A stretch of 64,000 nucleotides of DNA from assembly GCF_010093535.1 (NCBI RefSeq), contig NW_022985165.1:833956-897955 (forward strand). The letters run 5' to 3'. The stretch comes from Lindgomyces ingoldianus (taxonomy: Eukaryota > Ascomycota > Dothideomycetes > Pleosporales > Lindgomycetaceae). The notes below the pieces were generated by a model, which saw only the letters and a list, made by a program, of their open reading frames with translations, had not been told where the DNA came from and did no database searches. Shown here in pieces: positions 45,354-55,196 of the stretch. Each line of letters opens with the position of its first letter. Position 1 is the stretch's first letter. The position numbers and the translations under genes were made by a program.

Positions 45354-46297
45354 TCCCCCTCCTCCTCCTGTAAGTCATAAACACATCCCGGCAGCAGAAA
45401 GTATACCATCTAATTTTTGAATAATAGCCCCCACCCCCGCCACCAGGACTGATTGTCGGCGAACCCTCGAGGGATCCATTTGGCATTCGGGTGGCAATGG
45501 ATGATTCAATTAACCTCTTTGACAGTGTTTCGAGTCCTGCTGGTCTGATACCCTCGCAATATTCTGGTGATGCAGTCATTGCGGACCGAGTGGTTCGAAT
45601 CGCACCATTCAGGCGCAATGTATTTACTACAACGCATCCGGCTCAGCCGGCTGACTTCGCGGAATATCTGTGGCTTCTCCAATTTGGGGACGCAGATATC
45701 TGGTATGAGCGCCCAGGCCGATCACTTCTCCGACAAATGGCAACGCTCGAGTCGTCCGGCTGTGAGCTCGACGATCTTCCAAAGCTTCCGAACCCCCGAC
45801 CGGTCAGCTTGGAAACGCCGAGATTATGGGCATCAGCTGCCCTGACAACACCAACGGATGATGACATTCCCAATTGCACGGTTGGACATTCCTTAGAAGG
45901 GGATTTGAAATACACTGCAGGCGGGCGCTGTCATGGTTGCTTAGATGATTCAGACGTCTGTAATCAATGCACGGAAGAGAAATCGGAAGCACTGGATGGA
46001 TGCCCACTTCTCTATTGTCTGGTCCTCTCGACATGCCAGGCAAGTGATCCCTTCATCCACGGAGCCCACTTCAACGGAAGGCAAATCTACAAAATGATCA
46101 AATGCGGGAGCAGGGAGGCGGCGGCCGCAGAGGCATTTTACGCTTCTGGTGTCAATGGATGGAACGTTGCTTTCTCTTGCGTCCTGCGAGTCGGCGAAAC
46201 ATGGGACGAACGCACTGGTGCAGCTGAAAGAGTAGGCAATTTGTGGAACCTCGCAGAGAACGCTAAGAACGATGAGACTATTAGGGCGTACTACTAA
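44786..46297 (+). CDS. Uncharacterised protein with Cys clusters and polyproline junction
   Basis: Two exons, 44786-45262 and 45428-46297, giving 448 residues. The 165-base intron (GTGAGT...AATAG) joins LAPPP to PPPPPPGLIVGEPSRDPFG. I do not recognise the family. Visible features: an acidic/Ser-rich start (MEEEIVLIGDESSMT); a Cys/His cluster in exon 1 (CCQCHYGNCSPFHAHPSNC); the proline run at the join; a conserved-looking middle (HPAQPADFAEYLWLLQFGDA); and a second Cys cluster (GGRCHGCLDDSDVCNQC). The end region is Ala/Glu-rich (SREAAAAEAFYASGVNGW). The two Cys clusters could bind zinc; this is inference. Reading frame, splice sites and even composition argue that it is real. Confidence 0.7.
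45319..45369 (+). repeat. (CTC)n microsatellite inside an intron
   Basis: An interrupted run of CTC/CCT triplets sits within the intron of the orphan gene at 44786-46297 and is directly followed by a consensus donor-like GTAAGT (45370). On both sides the exons also encode proline. Confidence 0.85.
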
Positions 46298-47458
46298 GTT
46301 AAAAGGGCCTGGATGGAGTGAGAGAGGCAATTATGAGCAAGGGCTTCCGGGTGCTCCGGTCTATGGTTCGACTATCTTCCTGAAATTGCGTGATTTTCTA
46401 CAATCGAATTTTGTATGCTCTCGTCGTTCGGTTTTCACTACACACATCCAATCTACGATTCTTCCAGACCGGCAAACAGCTCACGCGAGATTTCAAAGGA
46501 CGAAAGGGCTTTGAACCCGTCATCTACAACCAAGTTCGGCTAATGCCGCGACTAGGCTTGCGTCTCCATCGGCTGCTTGGACTATGGTTTGTACAACGGT
46601 GACGTGCAGGGCGAAAACGCGGACATGCAGCTCTCACTCTTTCCGAAATTCTTGTCTCACTGCAGCTACTCTTGAATGTATTCTTCCTTCTGCAATCGGA
46701 ACCATTGAACTTCAACAGCTCTACACCATCTCCGTTCATCAGGATGCATCGTCAAGTTGAATGGAATCATTTTCAAGACTGGTCACCTGCTTCTTCGACC
46801 TCCAATCAACCGCTGCCACGACGACCCATGGCCTGTTGTACACTTTTGCTGTTGGTGATTGGGAAGTCGAGTACAGAGTGGCTATCTGGCTTTATTGACC
46901 GTTAAAGATTGGGTAACCTCAGATCGCCTCAACGCGGCTGGGAGGGGAGACTGGTCATGAGTTAAGACAGTCAGTAACTAGGTGGGATCGCAAACCTTCT
47001 CCACTCTTCCCATAGTTTGTTCTCAAAGTAAGAATAGATTCATCCAATAGAATTTTATTTTCCAATTTGTCCAAGCTTAATCTTCCCTTCAATGAATTGA
47101 ATTGTGCAAGCTATCTGGAACTCTCCATCTCCCGGATTGTCTCTCTGCTGCTCATGACATGGAGGGATTCAGGAACTGCTCAAACTACTCGTTCTAGTAG
47201 TGATAATTAGCTCCCTTAGCTCCCCTTGAACCTTCCCAAGTCGGGTGGAACAGGTACGATCACGAGCCAGTCCGAACGACATGCACGACATCCACACGCC
47301 ACCCGAAAAAAAGGAAGACGTTCAGTTCGCTCCGGCCAAGAGTATCCGAGAAGACGACCGCCTCACTTTCTTCTAGTCATACGTTCCTTTTTATCTCAAT
47401 CCATATCAAGCATGGATGTTCATTCGACGGTCAAACAGCCAGTAATTCGGACCGGGTA
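46298..47458. other. Convergent intergenic region, orphan gene / CoA-binding gene
   Basis: 1.16 kb; no gene supported. Open frames at 46390-46905 lack domains and splice logic. It should hold two 3' UTRs and unassigned sequence. Confidence 0.45.
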
Positions 47459-48025
47459 TCACAATTTATTCCACTCTCTCCCAGCGATTTTAAGCCCCTG
47501 TTCTCCGTCAACTAACACACACCAGCCTTCTCCACCGCGTCCACCTTCACCCGCAATGGCTACCCTAAACTCCTTCCTGGCATACTCTAAGACCTCCTTA
47601 TCAAAGCTCCCGGGCTGAAGCCAGACAGCCAGGATACCGGCATCCTTTGCCTCCTTCAACAGTTGCTTAGTTACAGCAGGGGGCGTGATAACAGACATGG
47701 AGTAAGACGGGGGGTCAGGCAAAGCAAATGGCGATGCTGTTGTCGTATGCGCCTTCGAGAGCACGGAGATAATCGGAGACCGAGGGTTTAAGGGCGTTAC
47801 TGGTAAGGAATGCGTGAGATACCAGGCAAAAACTGAAAACCACACGTCAATGCTGCAATTGAGGTCAGAAGAACGGAGTAGCTGATGCGTTTCAAGCTTA
47901 CCTTTGTGTCCATACTTGTTAGGGTCGGAGCTTGCCCCTGCGACAGCGAAACGGGGGGAGGAAAAGAACGTTCGCAGCATTGCTTCCATTTCTGCGTCTC
48001 GCGTTTTATCCGATTTTTGTGGCAT
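47459..48025 (-). CDS. CoA-binding (Rossmann) domain protein
   Basis: Two exons on the minus strand, 48025-47902 and 47832-47459, giving 165 residues from the Met at 48025. The intron GTAAGC...TTTCAG joins SSDPNKYGHK to VFAWYLTHSL. The family's features are FFSSPRFAVAGASSDPNKYG (nucleotide-binding Gly-x-Ser loop), SLPVTPLNPRSP, the helix PAVTKQLLKEAKDAGILAVW and LQPGSFDKEVLEYA. This is the small CoA-binding domain family (CoA_binding_2), widespread and of unclear function; ligand binding to CoA or a similar nucleotide is inferred from the fold. An in-frame Met at 48130 would add 35 residues that could be a mitochondrial presequence; I prefer the shorter form because homologues begin there. 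Confidence 0.85.
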   Translation of the reverse strand: MPQKSDKTRDAEMEAMLRTFFSSPRFAVAGASSDPNKYGHKGKLETHQLLRSSDLNCSIDVWFSVFAWYLTHSLPVTPLNPRSPIISVLSKAHTTTASPFALPDPPSYSMSVITPPAVTKQLLKEAKDAGILAVWLQPGSFDKEVLEYARKEFRVAIAGEGGRGGEGWCVLVDGEQGLKIAGREWNKL

Positions 48026-48788
48026 TGGTGTGGCTGTTATTTGTATATCAAAGTAACGGTCGAGGCTGGAGTGGGGGGAATGTTGAATGAATTGTCCAAC
48101 TCTCGCGCGAACAGAGGGTAGGCACGTCATCTTCTCAAGCTTGGCGTGGCTAGATCGCCACCACTTTTCTTACGCTCTTCTCTGTGTAAGCAACTTCCAT
48201 TACGGCCTAACTTGACCGGCTTCGGCCCCAATAGTTGTTTGTGTCGCGAAAGAGGAGCCGAGAGATGTTCGATTGACGTTGAGGTTTTGGGGGCTTATTG
48301 GCTACCTCGCTGCCTCGTTGCCTTATTTTCTTCGTGGCTCTGTTTTCAGCCGTCCTCTGCCTCATAATTTCGCAGCCCTGTCGTCTTCCTGCTCCAAGCC
48401 TGATCTGCTCACTTGGGTATCCTTAATTTTTGCGGCTTTTTATCGTGGATTCATATTTTTTATTTGTTGTGGCAAAGGTCCACTCCTGGGCACTAACCTA
48501 GTGGAGTGTCTCCCCATCACCTCAAGCCTCAAAACACCTTAATCGCTCGTTGGAATCACTAAAGCCTTTCTTTAGACCTGGAAAGGTCATAGAAATCTGC
48601 GGAGAAAAGTGCTCACCAACGAAAGCAGACATCTGCATACTTTGTTCCACTGGGCCCGGCCAGAGGACCAATGATACCAAGATAGGGTTACGAAACGTAT
48701 TAGGCACTTGAGGCAATCGCTTCATTATGCATACTTCAGACTGATCCAGCAGACATTCCAGTATCCACGCCGCCCTCTCCATCCTCGA
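48026..48788. other. Intergenic region, CoA-binding gene / dehydrogenase gene
   Basis: No gene supported. It contains the promoter of the CoA-binding gene and the 3' flank of the dehydrogenase. An 86-codon minus-strand frame (48522-48782) ends just before the dehydrogenase stop and has no recognisable domain. Confidence 0.45.
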
Positions 48789-49499
48789 TTACCACGGGAC
48801 CTGGCTTCCATCGAATCTATAGAATTTGCCACTATCATCTTTCTTTAACCCTCTCACCACTTCCAGCATGCCCTCAATGCTAACTTGTGGTTCCACCATT
48901 GCACCCTTTCCGCCCATTCTCGTTTTCACCCACCCAGGATCCATACATATCACGATCGCGTGATTTCGTCTCAAATCCCTCGCTTGATGGAGCGTCAACA
49001 TGTTCTGTGCCGCTTTGCTGATGGAATACGTGCAGCATTTTGGCATATCCTTTGCCACGGTCATGCTGGCAAGGCCTGAGGTCATATTCATGACGACTGC
49101 TCCTCTTGCAAGGTATTGTCGGAGTGTTTCGACGATTTTCGCGGGTCCAAGAACATTTGTGTTCATATGATTCTGTAACGATACAGGATCTATCGATAGC
49201 GATGTGTCCGAGGATGTGGCGTTTATTCCGGCAACATTGAAGAGATAGTTGAGGTTCTCGCCTGTTTTGGACAAGATTTCTGCGACGCGGAATTCTAGGC
49301 TGGATATTGAGTCCGTGGATGACACATCGCATTCAATGATGTGGACGTTTCCTTTCGTCGCTAATTCCTTCAGTTCTGCAACATCTCCTTTCTTTGATCG
49401 AACAGCTGCGATGACATTGTTGCTTCCGTCCTGCGAGAGTTGCCGAACGATCTCGAGGCCGATCCCACGATTCGCACCGGTAAGGAAATAAGTTGGCAT
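48789..49499 (-). CDS. Short-chain dehydrogenase/reductase (SDR)
   Basis: Single exon; 236 residues from the Met at 49499 (MPTYFLTGANRGIGLEIV). The upstream in-frame Met at 49577 would add an unrelated 26-residue extension. Classical SDR motifs are all present: the cofactor loop TGANRGIG, the NVAG motif (in place of NNAG), the catalytic Ser in MNMTSGLAS and the YxxxK pair in YSISKAAQN. DPGWVKTRMGG is the substrate-side segment. It resembles the sniffer/carbonyl-reductase-like SDR group, probably NADP(H)-dependent. The Arg in TGANRG and the basic residues after the first strand are consistent with that. The substrate is unknown. Confidence 0.88.
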   Translation of the reverse strand: MPTYFLTGANRGIGLEIVRQLSQDGSNNVIAAVRSKKGDVAELKELATKGNVHIIECDVSSTDSISSLEFRVAEILSKTGENLNYLFNVAGINATSSDTSLSIDPVSLQNHMNTNVLGPAKIVETLRQYLARGAVVMNMTSGLASMTVAKDMPKCCTYSISKAAQNMLTLHQARDLRRNHAIVICMDPGWVKTRMGGKGAMVEPQVSIEGMLEVVRGLKKDDSGKFYRFDGSQVPW

Positions 49500-51136
49500 T
49501 TCGGTAAGTGTTTCAGAAACTGCTCCTTGAGAAAAGAAGTCTGTTAAGATGTATGATCTTATTAAAATCCTTTTCACGTTATTCTTCCGCTTTATATATT
49601 CCTTTTAGCGATGTGCCTTCTTGAAACCGGTTAATACGCGATGTATTGGGTGTTCGCATGATCTGCAGGGGTGGTTCATGCGAGATCCGTGCGAGATCCT
49701 TATACGGCCAGAACGCACACGACTTTGTTATGCACGTCAGCTTGCTCGGTTTCAGTAGCCATGTGGCTGTCACGACTCACACGAATTCTACGGTAGAAGG
49801 TAGATGGAAAGCTGACGAAATGGATAGAACTTCGGATGGAACTACCGTGAATGCTTAAGGTCACAGGTTATCGCGTTTCATCGATGTCGGGTCTTTTGAA
49901 CTTGACAGAGTGGTTTTATTTCTTGGAAGTTTCCAACGTTTCGGCTTCACCTCTTCTTAACCACATTTCATAAACCTTACAAAAACTTCACAAGTCACAA
50001 CCTCAATGGGCTTCGCTAGCATATCAATATCTACCACCGCTTTGTTAAGAACATCTAGACCTAGGTTTGTTCGATGAAACGCCAATGCTTCCACGGAATG
50101 AAACCTATCATTCCTTCAGTGTCATTGCATTCCTTAACTGCTAGCCTATAAAACTAAACATACTTTTCAATAGTGAAATACCTCTCCACATTAGTTTTAG
50201 CGTTGACTTGTCGAAACAGGACAAACTAGGGGCAATGGATTCACGAGGTTTCAACATTTCGATGAAAGAGGAATTGGCAGAGACGAGCTGGCTCATAACC
50301 GCTAGAATCCTGGGTTGTGTTTTGGGGTTTGTAGATCGAACCTACAGCTTGGGGTTGCGTCTATGATCGCGATGATAATATTTGGTTAGGGAAGTTGGCC
50401 ATGGTGTTCGATTTGGAAGGACAAGAGGGGTGGAGAGTGTGGGGTGGGATACCCGGAGAAAACAACTGGGCGAGGTATCGTGACGGTTTTGAGCATGTCT
50501 TTTCTATGGGATACCTTGATGGGAGGTTGCTGGTGCACTGGGTTCTGGAAGTATGACCCTTCGTTTCCAGATTCGAGAAACGTAGGCCATGCAAATGCAG
50601 TGGGTATGGGTTGCATACAAGATGCATCCAGCCTGGGGAATTTGGCAGGACACCAAATAGAACCTTTCAAAGGCAAAACGGCACCAGGCTGAAAAGCAGG
50701 CTCGCGATTCGGCTGATCGCGAATTTCTCGGTCTCTAGATTACGTCATCCCAAGGCCATATTACGGTGAGTAAGTTTGAATGCATATGCAAACGATTTAA
50801 CCTATTTCAGATTGCTCTTGTTTCTTGCATTATCGTCTTCCTAAAAGCGCAATTACCTTTTTGAGCAGCCTCCTGGTATTTTCTGCTTTCAGGCTTTTCA
50901 AGTTAGGATATTTGAGAGATTGTCCACTGTTCCAGAATGTTGAGTGTTGAAAGTTGGTTTTCACTTCTGAAGCCATTTGGAAGACTTTGAGATATATGTA
51001 AAGGTAAGTTCCCACAGTGATAAAGAATGCAGTGTTCGTCCGCTGATCGACTAAACTATAGCTCCTTGAGTCAAAGAGCCATCTTTATTAAATTAAACAA
51101 GAATTCAGAGCTCCAATAATAAATCCTAATCTGATA
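49500..51136. other. Intergenic region, dehydrogenase gene to broken monooxygenase-like gene
   Basis: No gene supported in 1.6 kb. A 43-residue frame at 50235-50366 (MDSRGFNISMKEELAETSW) and one starting at 50402 are coding-like but short and without relatives I recognise; they might be exons of an unrecognised or decayed gene. Confidence 0.4.
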
Positions 51137-51930
51137 TGTCCACTCCCATTCTTGAAATCGCCTTTGAACCTATCAAAGGCCGAACCATTAACGACGAGTC
51201 TACCTCCGATAGGGAAATCTGGCGCGAGATATTTTCTCATGTTACAAAACCCCTGGTCTGATTTGTGCTTCATGGGGTCTGCGGAAATTAGTTGCGACAT
51301 CAATTGCTATTTTGTCGGTACCCCTTGTGTGCCTCATACTTCCAAGCCGATTTCTAGATCATATGTTGACTGACATTGTTTTATGGTAGACTGGGCACCT
51401 TACTCCCCCACGAGCGGTTTATGAATGAACAACGCACCCTCTCCAAACCCATCATGGACCTCATGACGGCTGAACTCAACATGTGCCTCATCAAAACTAC
51501 TACGCAATCTCGCGACTGGCTGCGCGTGCCTGTGACATACGTCAACCTCTACGTCAACCTCGACATCTCTAACTTCGTAGCTCCACTGGCAACTCTGAAA
51601 ATTCTGTACGAGCAGCAATCAGGCTGCATCCAAGTTACCTCCGCCGACGCCAAGGACCCGCCTCGGCATGACTCTTAGGGTTGAATGAAAGATAGGACGC
51701 TTTCGGGGTGGGGGACTGAGGAGGCGCTTGTGAAATGGTTGGAGGATATGGCTATTAGGAAGATAACGGCGGGGGTGGTAGGGATGACGGCATTGACGGA
51801 GAGTTTTTCGGCATTTACGGTTGTGGAAAAGTCGAGGTGGGAACATGAGTGGAGGATGCTGCCCGGGCCATATGTAAAGGATATTCTAGTTCACGAGGGG
51901 AAGTTATATGGTGGGGATGGGTTAGATTGA
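51137..51930 (+). pseudogene. Dimeric alpha/beta-barrel (ABM-like) gene, broken
   Basis: The first frame (51137 to about 51260, MSTPILEIAFEPIKGRTIND...EIWREIF) resembles the start of a fungal antibiotic-biosynthesis-monooxygenase-like barrel. The continuation KTPGLICASWGLRKL is in another frame, so a frameshift lies near 51245. After a candidate intron (about 51316-51389) the frame continues HERFMNEQ, then VTYVNLYVNLDISNF as a possible second barrel repeat, and stops at TAG (51676-51678) and TGA (51682-51684), two codons apart. The same frame then remains open to 51930 with GWGTEEALVKWLEDMAIRK. TAG and TGA can arise from CAG and CGA by C-to-T change. The family call is moderate; the interruption itself is clear. 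Confidence 0.5.
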
Positions 51931-52640
51931 TTGGGAATTGCTGGAGGAGCTGGTAGGAAGGAGTTGATATATGCAAGACTTGCGTTGATAGTTACTCTCT
52001 AGATGAATTTCCTTTAGCGTTGCCCTTTTGGCTGCTTGTTAGGTCCCCAAAGCTAGTCTTGTTTCTCAATTGAATTAAATCGTTCTAAATGTTGCGTTCA
52101 TGGTGGCTTTGATCCAATGTTTCCGTTTTGTCCGGAATACTTTGAACTGCACAAGGAAAAACTCGTACTATAGATTGAAAAATACAGTGGAACTTGGGGT
52201 GAGCCTTAGAATTTAGGTAGGAGCCTGTGTCTTCTTCATAATGCGTTGTGCTAGCAAGAGGGTTTGGTACCGTCAAGGGCTTAATATGCTTCTAGTACCT
52301 CTGTAAGCAATTTCCAAGCACTAATTAGTCGCGATACAGCGATCTCTTGTTAGGGAAATATTTAAAAATGGCTTTAAATTAATCAGGGAGAAGTCTTACA
52401 TCTTTCTGTTTTCGGAAAAAGCTACTGACATACTTCCCATTTCGATTAGCACAAGAACCACATCGGTTGGGGACGCGTCCAACTACAGCATGATATATAG
52501 CGTGGAATGGTAAATAGATGTTCCTGAATATCGATACCAACTAAAGAACCTCGATATTGACGATACTTTTGTGGGATATATTAGCCTCGTTCAAAACTAG
52601 ACGGGTCTCTAGCATTCAAACTAGCTTTCCCTCCTCTTCA
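51931..52640. other. Intergenic region between two gene remnants
   Basis: No gene supported. AT-rich from about 52200. An open frame at 52557-52640 in front of the next start is not convincing. Confidence 0.4.
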
Positions 52641-53210
52641 ATGTCCTTCTCATCCAAGTCTCCGCCCTCGAAGCGCCCACGAGTTTCATCAGCCGACATG
52701 GCTGCTCTACACAAACTCGCACTCACCTTGAAAAATCTCCACTTCCTAGGCAAGCCTGTCATAGTCGCTAATGCCTACGACACTCTCTCCGTCCAAACCG
52801 TCACAGCCCTTCCACCTGCAAAGTCATCGGGACGGCATCATTGGGGATATCAATCTACAGTTTGTATCCGGCAGTGGCGCCGCCGCACTGAAAGCGAACA
52901 AGTCCCTGATAGTGGATGTACGAGATAGTTTAGGTGATCAACTGGAAAAGCTATCCAGGGCTTGATTGAGCGCGGTGCTGTGGGTTGCAGTCTTGAAGAT
53001 TGTGATAAAGACACGCGGAAGAGGCGTTCGCTGGATGTGGCAGTCGAGCGTAGCAAGAGAACGCTTGCTCTTGAAAAGTTGATGTAGGTCCCAGACTTCA
53101 TTGTTAATGCTCGTTGTGACGTGTTTGTTCAAGGAGGGAAATTTGAGGTAGTGCTCAGGCGCGGGAAACAGTATCTTGCGGCTGGCACTACGACGGTGTT
53201 TGATTGGTAG
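52641..53210 (+). pseudogene. PEP mutase / isocitrate lyase superfamily gene, broken
   Basis: Pieces in all three plus frames align in order with this TIM-barrel family. They are: MAALHKLALTLKNLHFLGKP and VIVANAYDTLSVQTV (N-terminus); KVIGTASLGISI (second strand); ANKSLIVDVRDSLGDQLEKL (the VD-x-x-D/G metal-site region); LIERGAVGCSLEDC (the G-x-NLED segment); then VPDFIVNARCDVFVQGGKFE and YLAAGTTTVFDW. The joins require frameshifts near 52820, 52845 and 52955. Stops TAG at 53083-53085 and 53208-53210 interrupt the later part. Intact family members cleave or form C-C or C-P bonds using Mg2+ and phosphoenolpyruvate- or oxaloacetate-like substrates. The order and reading make identity likely, and the breaks make it a pseudogene. 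Confidence 0.65.
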
Positions 53211-53276
53211 GGTTGCAGCGTGGAATCTCGATAGTAGAGCCTTGGTGCTAGAGCTCGCTGGCATATTGGCGGAGAC

Positions 53277-54071
53277 ATGCGCTACTTTCTCACACATTCC
53301 ATCCGCCAAAACATCAAGCCTTGCGCCTTCTCCCAAGCGATTTACTTCGGCGAAGCCCGTTCTGAGAGCGAAGCAGTAAACACGCGCCCAGGCTTGTACA
53401 TCATATTCCCGTACCTGAAGCAATCTGTTACCCGCAATGATAAGTTCCTAAAAATCTGGCACGATGACATCGTCGGACCAGCATTCAACCGCGCATGGGA
53501 AGACTCCGGGCTTGTCGACTTATTCCGAATGCAAAATCATGTCAAGAAGACCATTAGCGGAAATAACCGTCAGAAAATGGCTCATCCTGCGATCAATCTC
53601 ATCCACCACCTCCAAAATAACAAGACGAACAAGCTGCGAGAGCAGTGGCCCGAGTTTCACGACCCCGAAGTCCAGAATAACGAAGGGAAGTACACGGGTC
53701 TGCGCTCTAATATTTTCGACGAAGCGTGGAAATCAATTCTCGGTATGGTCAAAGATCATCCACAGCTCGGAGGAGAGTTCCAAGACCCTTTCCTTCTAGT
53801 TGTGCATGAGATTCACATCGACATCAATCAGGATATGAGCGTGCAAGATAAATATGGGTCTGTGGGACGTAACTGGGATCTTTCTATTGATTCCCGGTAT
53901 ATTGTTCCAAAGAGCTTTAAGGTCATTGTGGAGACCACGTTGGGGGGGAAGATGGCTAGAGTCAAGGGTCAGTTGAAAACAACGCAGAAGAAACGGAAGC
54001 GGGATGCAGATGGGGAGCGAAAGGGAAATCAGGGTAGAGTGAGCGATGAAGATGGGGAGGCAGAGAATTGA
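53277..54071 (+). CDS. Orphan ORF, basic C-terminus; partial or unrecognised gene
   Basis: An open frame of 264 codons from ATG 53277. I recognise no domain. The N-terminal part reads RPGLYIIFPYLKQSVTRNDK and the middle KMAHPAINLIHHLQNNKTNK. Later comes GGEFQDPFLLVVHEIHIDIN. The C-terminus is strongly basic (QKKRKRDADGERKG, a candidate nuclear localisation signal) and ends acidic. It directly follows the broken PEP-mutase-like gene, so its first residues may be leftover of that remnant and the true start may lie further in. It lies at the left edge of the AT-rich block. Codon-like composition supports translation; function cannot be inferred. Confidence 0.45.
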   Translation: MRYFLTHSIRQNIKPCAFSQAIYFGEARSESEAVNTRPGLYIIFPYLKQSVTRNDKFLKIWHDDIVGPAFNRAWEDSGLVDLFRMQNHVKKTISGNNRQKMAHPAINLIHHLQNNKTNKLREQWPEFHDPEVQNNEGKYTGLRSNIFDEAWKSILGMVKDHPQLGGEFQDPFLLVVHEIHIDINQDMSVQDKYGSVGRNWDLSIDSRYIVPKSFKVIVETTLGGKMARVKGQLKTTQKKRKRDADGERKGNQGRVSDEDGEAEN

Positions 54072-55196
54072 GACTATTTAAATTTGTTCCAGTATGCGAC
54101 GGGCTGCAAATTGTGGCTTGTTGTGTGATTCAGGTACCAGCACGGTGTTTAATAAAACGTAGCTGTTACTTTCAGGAGCGTTTGTAATGTGTTATTAGAG
54201 GCAATAGGGCTTCGTTCCTTTGGATAGCGTATATTAAAACAGTCTTACAGACAGTAACATTTACTGCCAAGTTAATTAAGGGTGAAGCTACTGTTCAGTA
54301 CAGTTACTACGGTAACTAGTGTTTCTAGAGGCTCTAGAGAGCTTAATCTTAGCATAATCTTGTTAATTTAGTCATAGAGATTAACAGACATCCACCCCGT
54401 AACGGAACAACCGCCATAGCGGAACAAAATATTAGTACTTTGAATCCAAAGCAAGATAAACTTTGCATAACTCATAATTTTTTGCAATTATTCTCTTTCA
54501 TTAATGATTTGACCACCTTAGAGCATTGATAAACCTATATATAGAAAAATTACATTTGCGTAGATACTTTCTGCTGAGTCTGCGAAGAGGTAGCGACAAC
54601 AAGCCTTACCTACTATAGAGTCACCATTAAGCTTATACAACTGCCGCAACCTATAAAATGCCCTTATATAAGATTAAGAATCTAATAGCACTGCTAAAGA
54701 GTTATATTTTACAGTAAGGCTGTAGGTACCATTTAGCTTGTGCTGAACTGCTATCTTAGTCAGTACCTTTAATCAAAGTCTACCAATCAAAGACATTAAA
54801 AATCCTCACTTACATAAGTCTAGAGGAGGAGGATACACTGTATTCTACCTTAGGTAATAAGTACAGTGCTCTTTTCGCTGTCTAACTAACTAAGTTAGTC
54901 ACTCTTATAGCGGGTATTAGAACAGTGAGCGCTGGGCTGCTAAGCCACCACTCGCGGTAGCTAAGTCTTGAAAGGTATAGGGATACCATAATTTTAATAT
55001 TACTAACGGCTATTAAGAGGCAATTTACGTACTATCGTTCGATCTATTAAAGGCTATCTTTCCTGTCTACTATTTTACGGCTTTGTAAGCAAAGTTTAAG
55101 TACCCCCCACTTTCTTTATATAGTATAGCGCCGAATATCAGCATGACGTGTTGTAGCAACAGCAAAATTTTCTCACTACTTCCATCGCTGGACAAA
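54072..55196. repeat. AT/TA-rich block, left part (RIP-like repeat remnant)
   Basis: No gene. The sequence is rich in TA and poor in CA/TG relative to the neighbouring genes, the pattern left by repeat-induced point mutation. It contains a marker pair also found near 58.3-59.0 kb: GTACCAGCACGGTGTTTAAT (54134) and a terminal-repeat-like motif at 54389-54427. Confidence 0.55.
54389..54427 (+). repeat. Terminal-repeat-like motif, copy 1
   Basis: CATCCACCCCGTAACGGAAC followed by AACCGCCATAGCGGAACAA. It is a short direct duplication of a (G)TA(A/G)CGGAACAA core, about 17 bases apart. A second copy in the same orientation lies at 58945-58984. Such ends are typical of fungal DNA transposons, but no inverted partner or transposase was found. 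Confidence 0.5.

Noticed and set aside
45592..45601. GGTTCGAATC resembling a tRNA T-loop
   Set aside because: It lies inside the coding exon of the orphan gene and no D-arm or acceptor stem can be formed around it.
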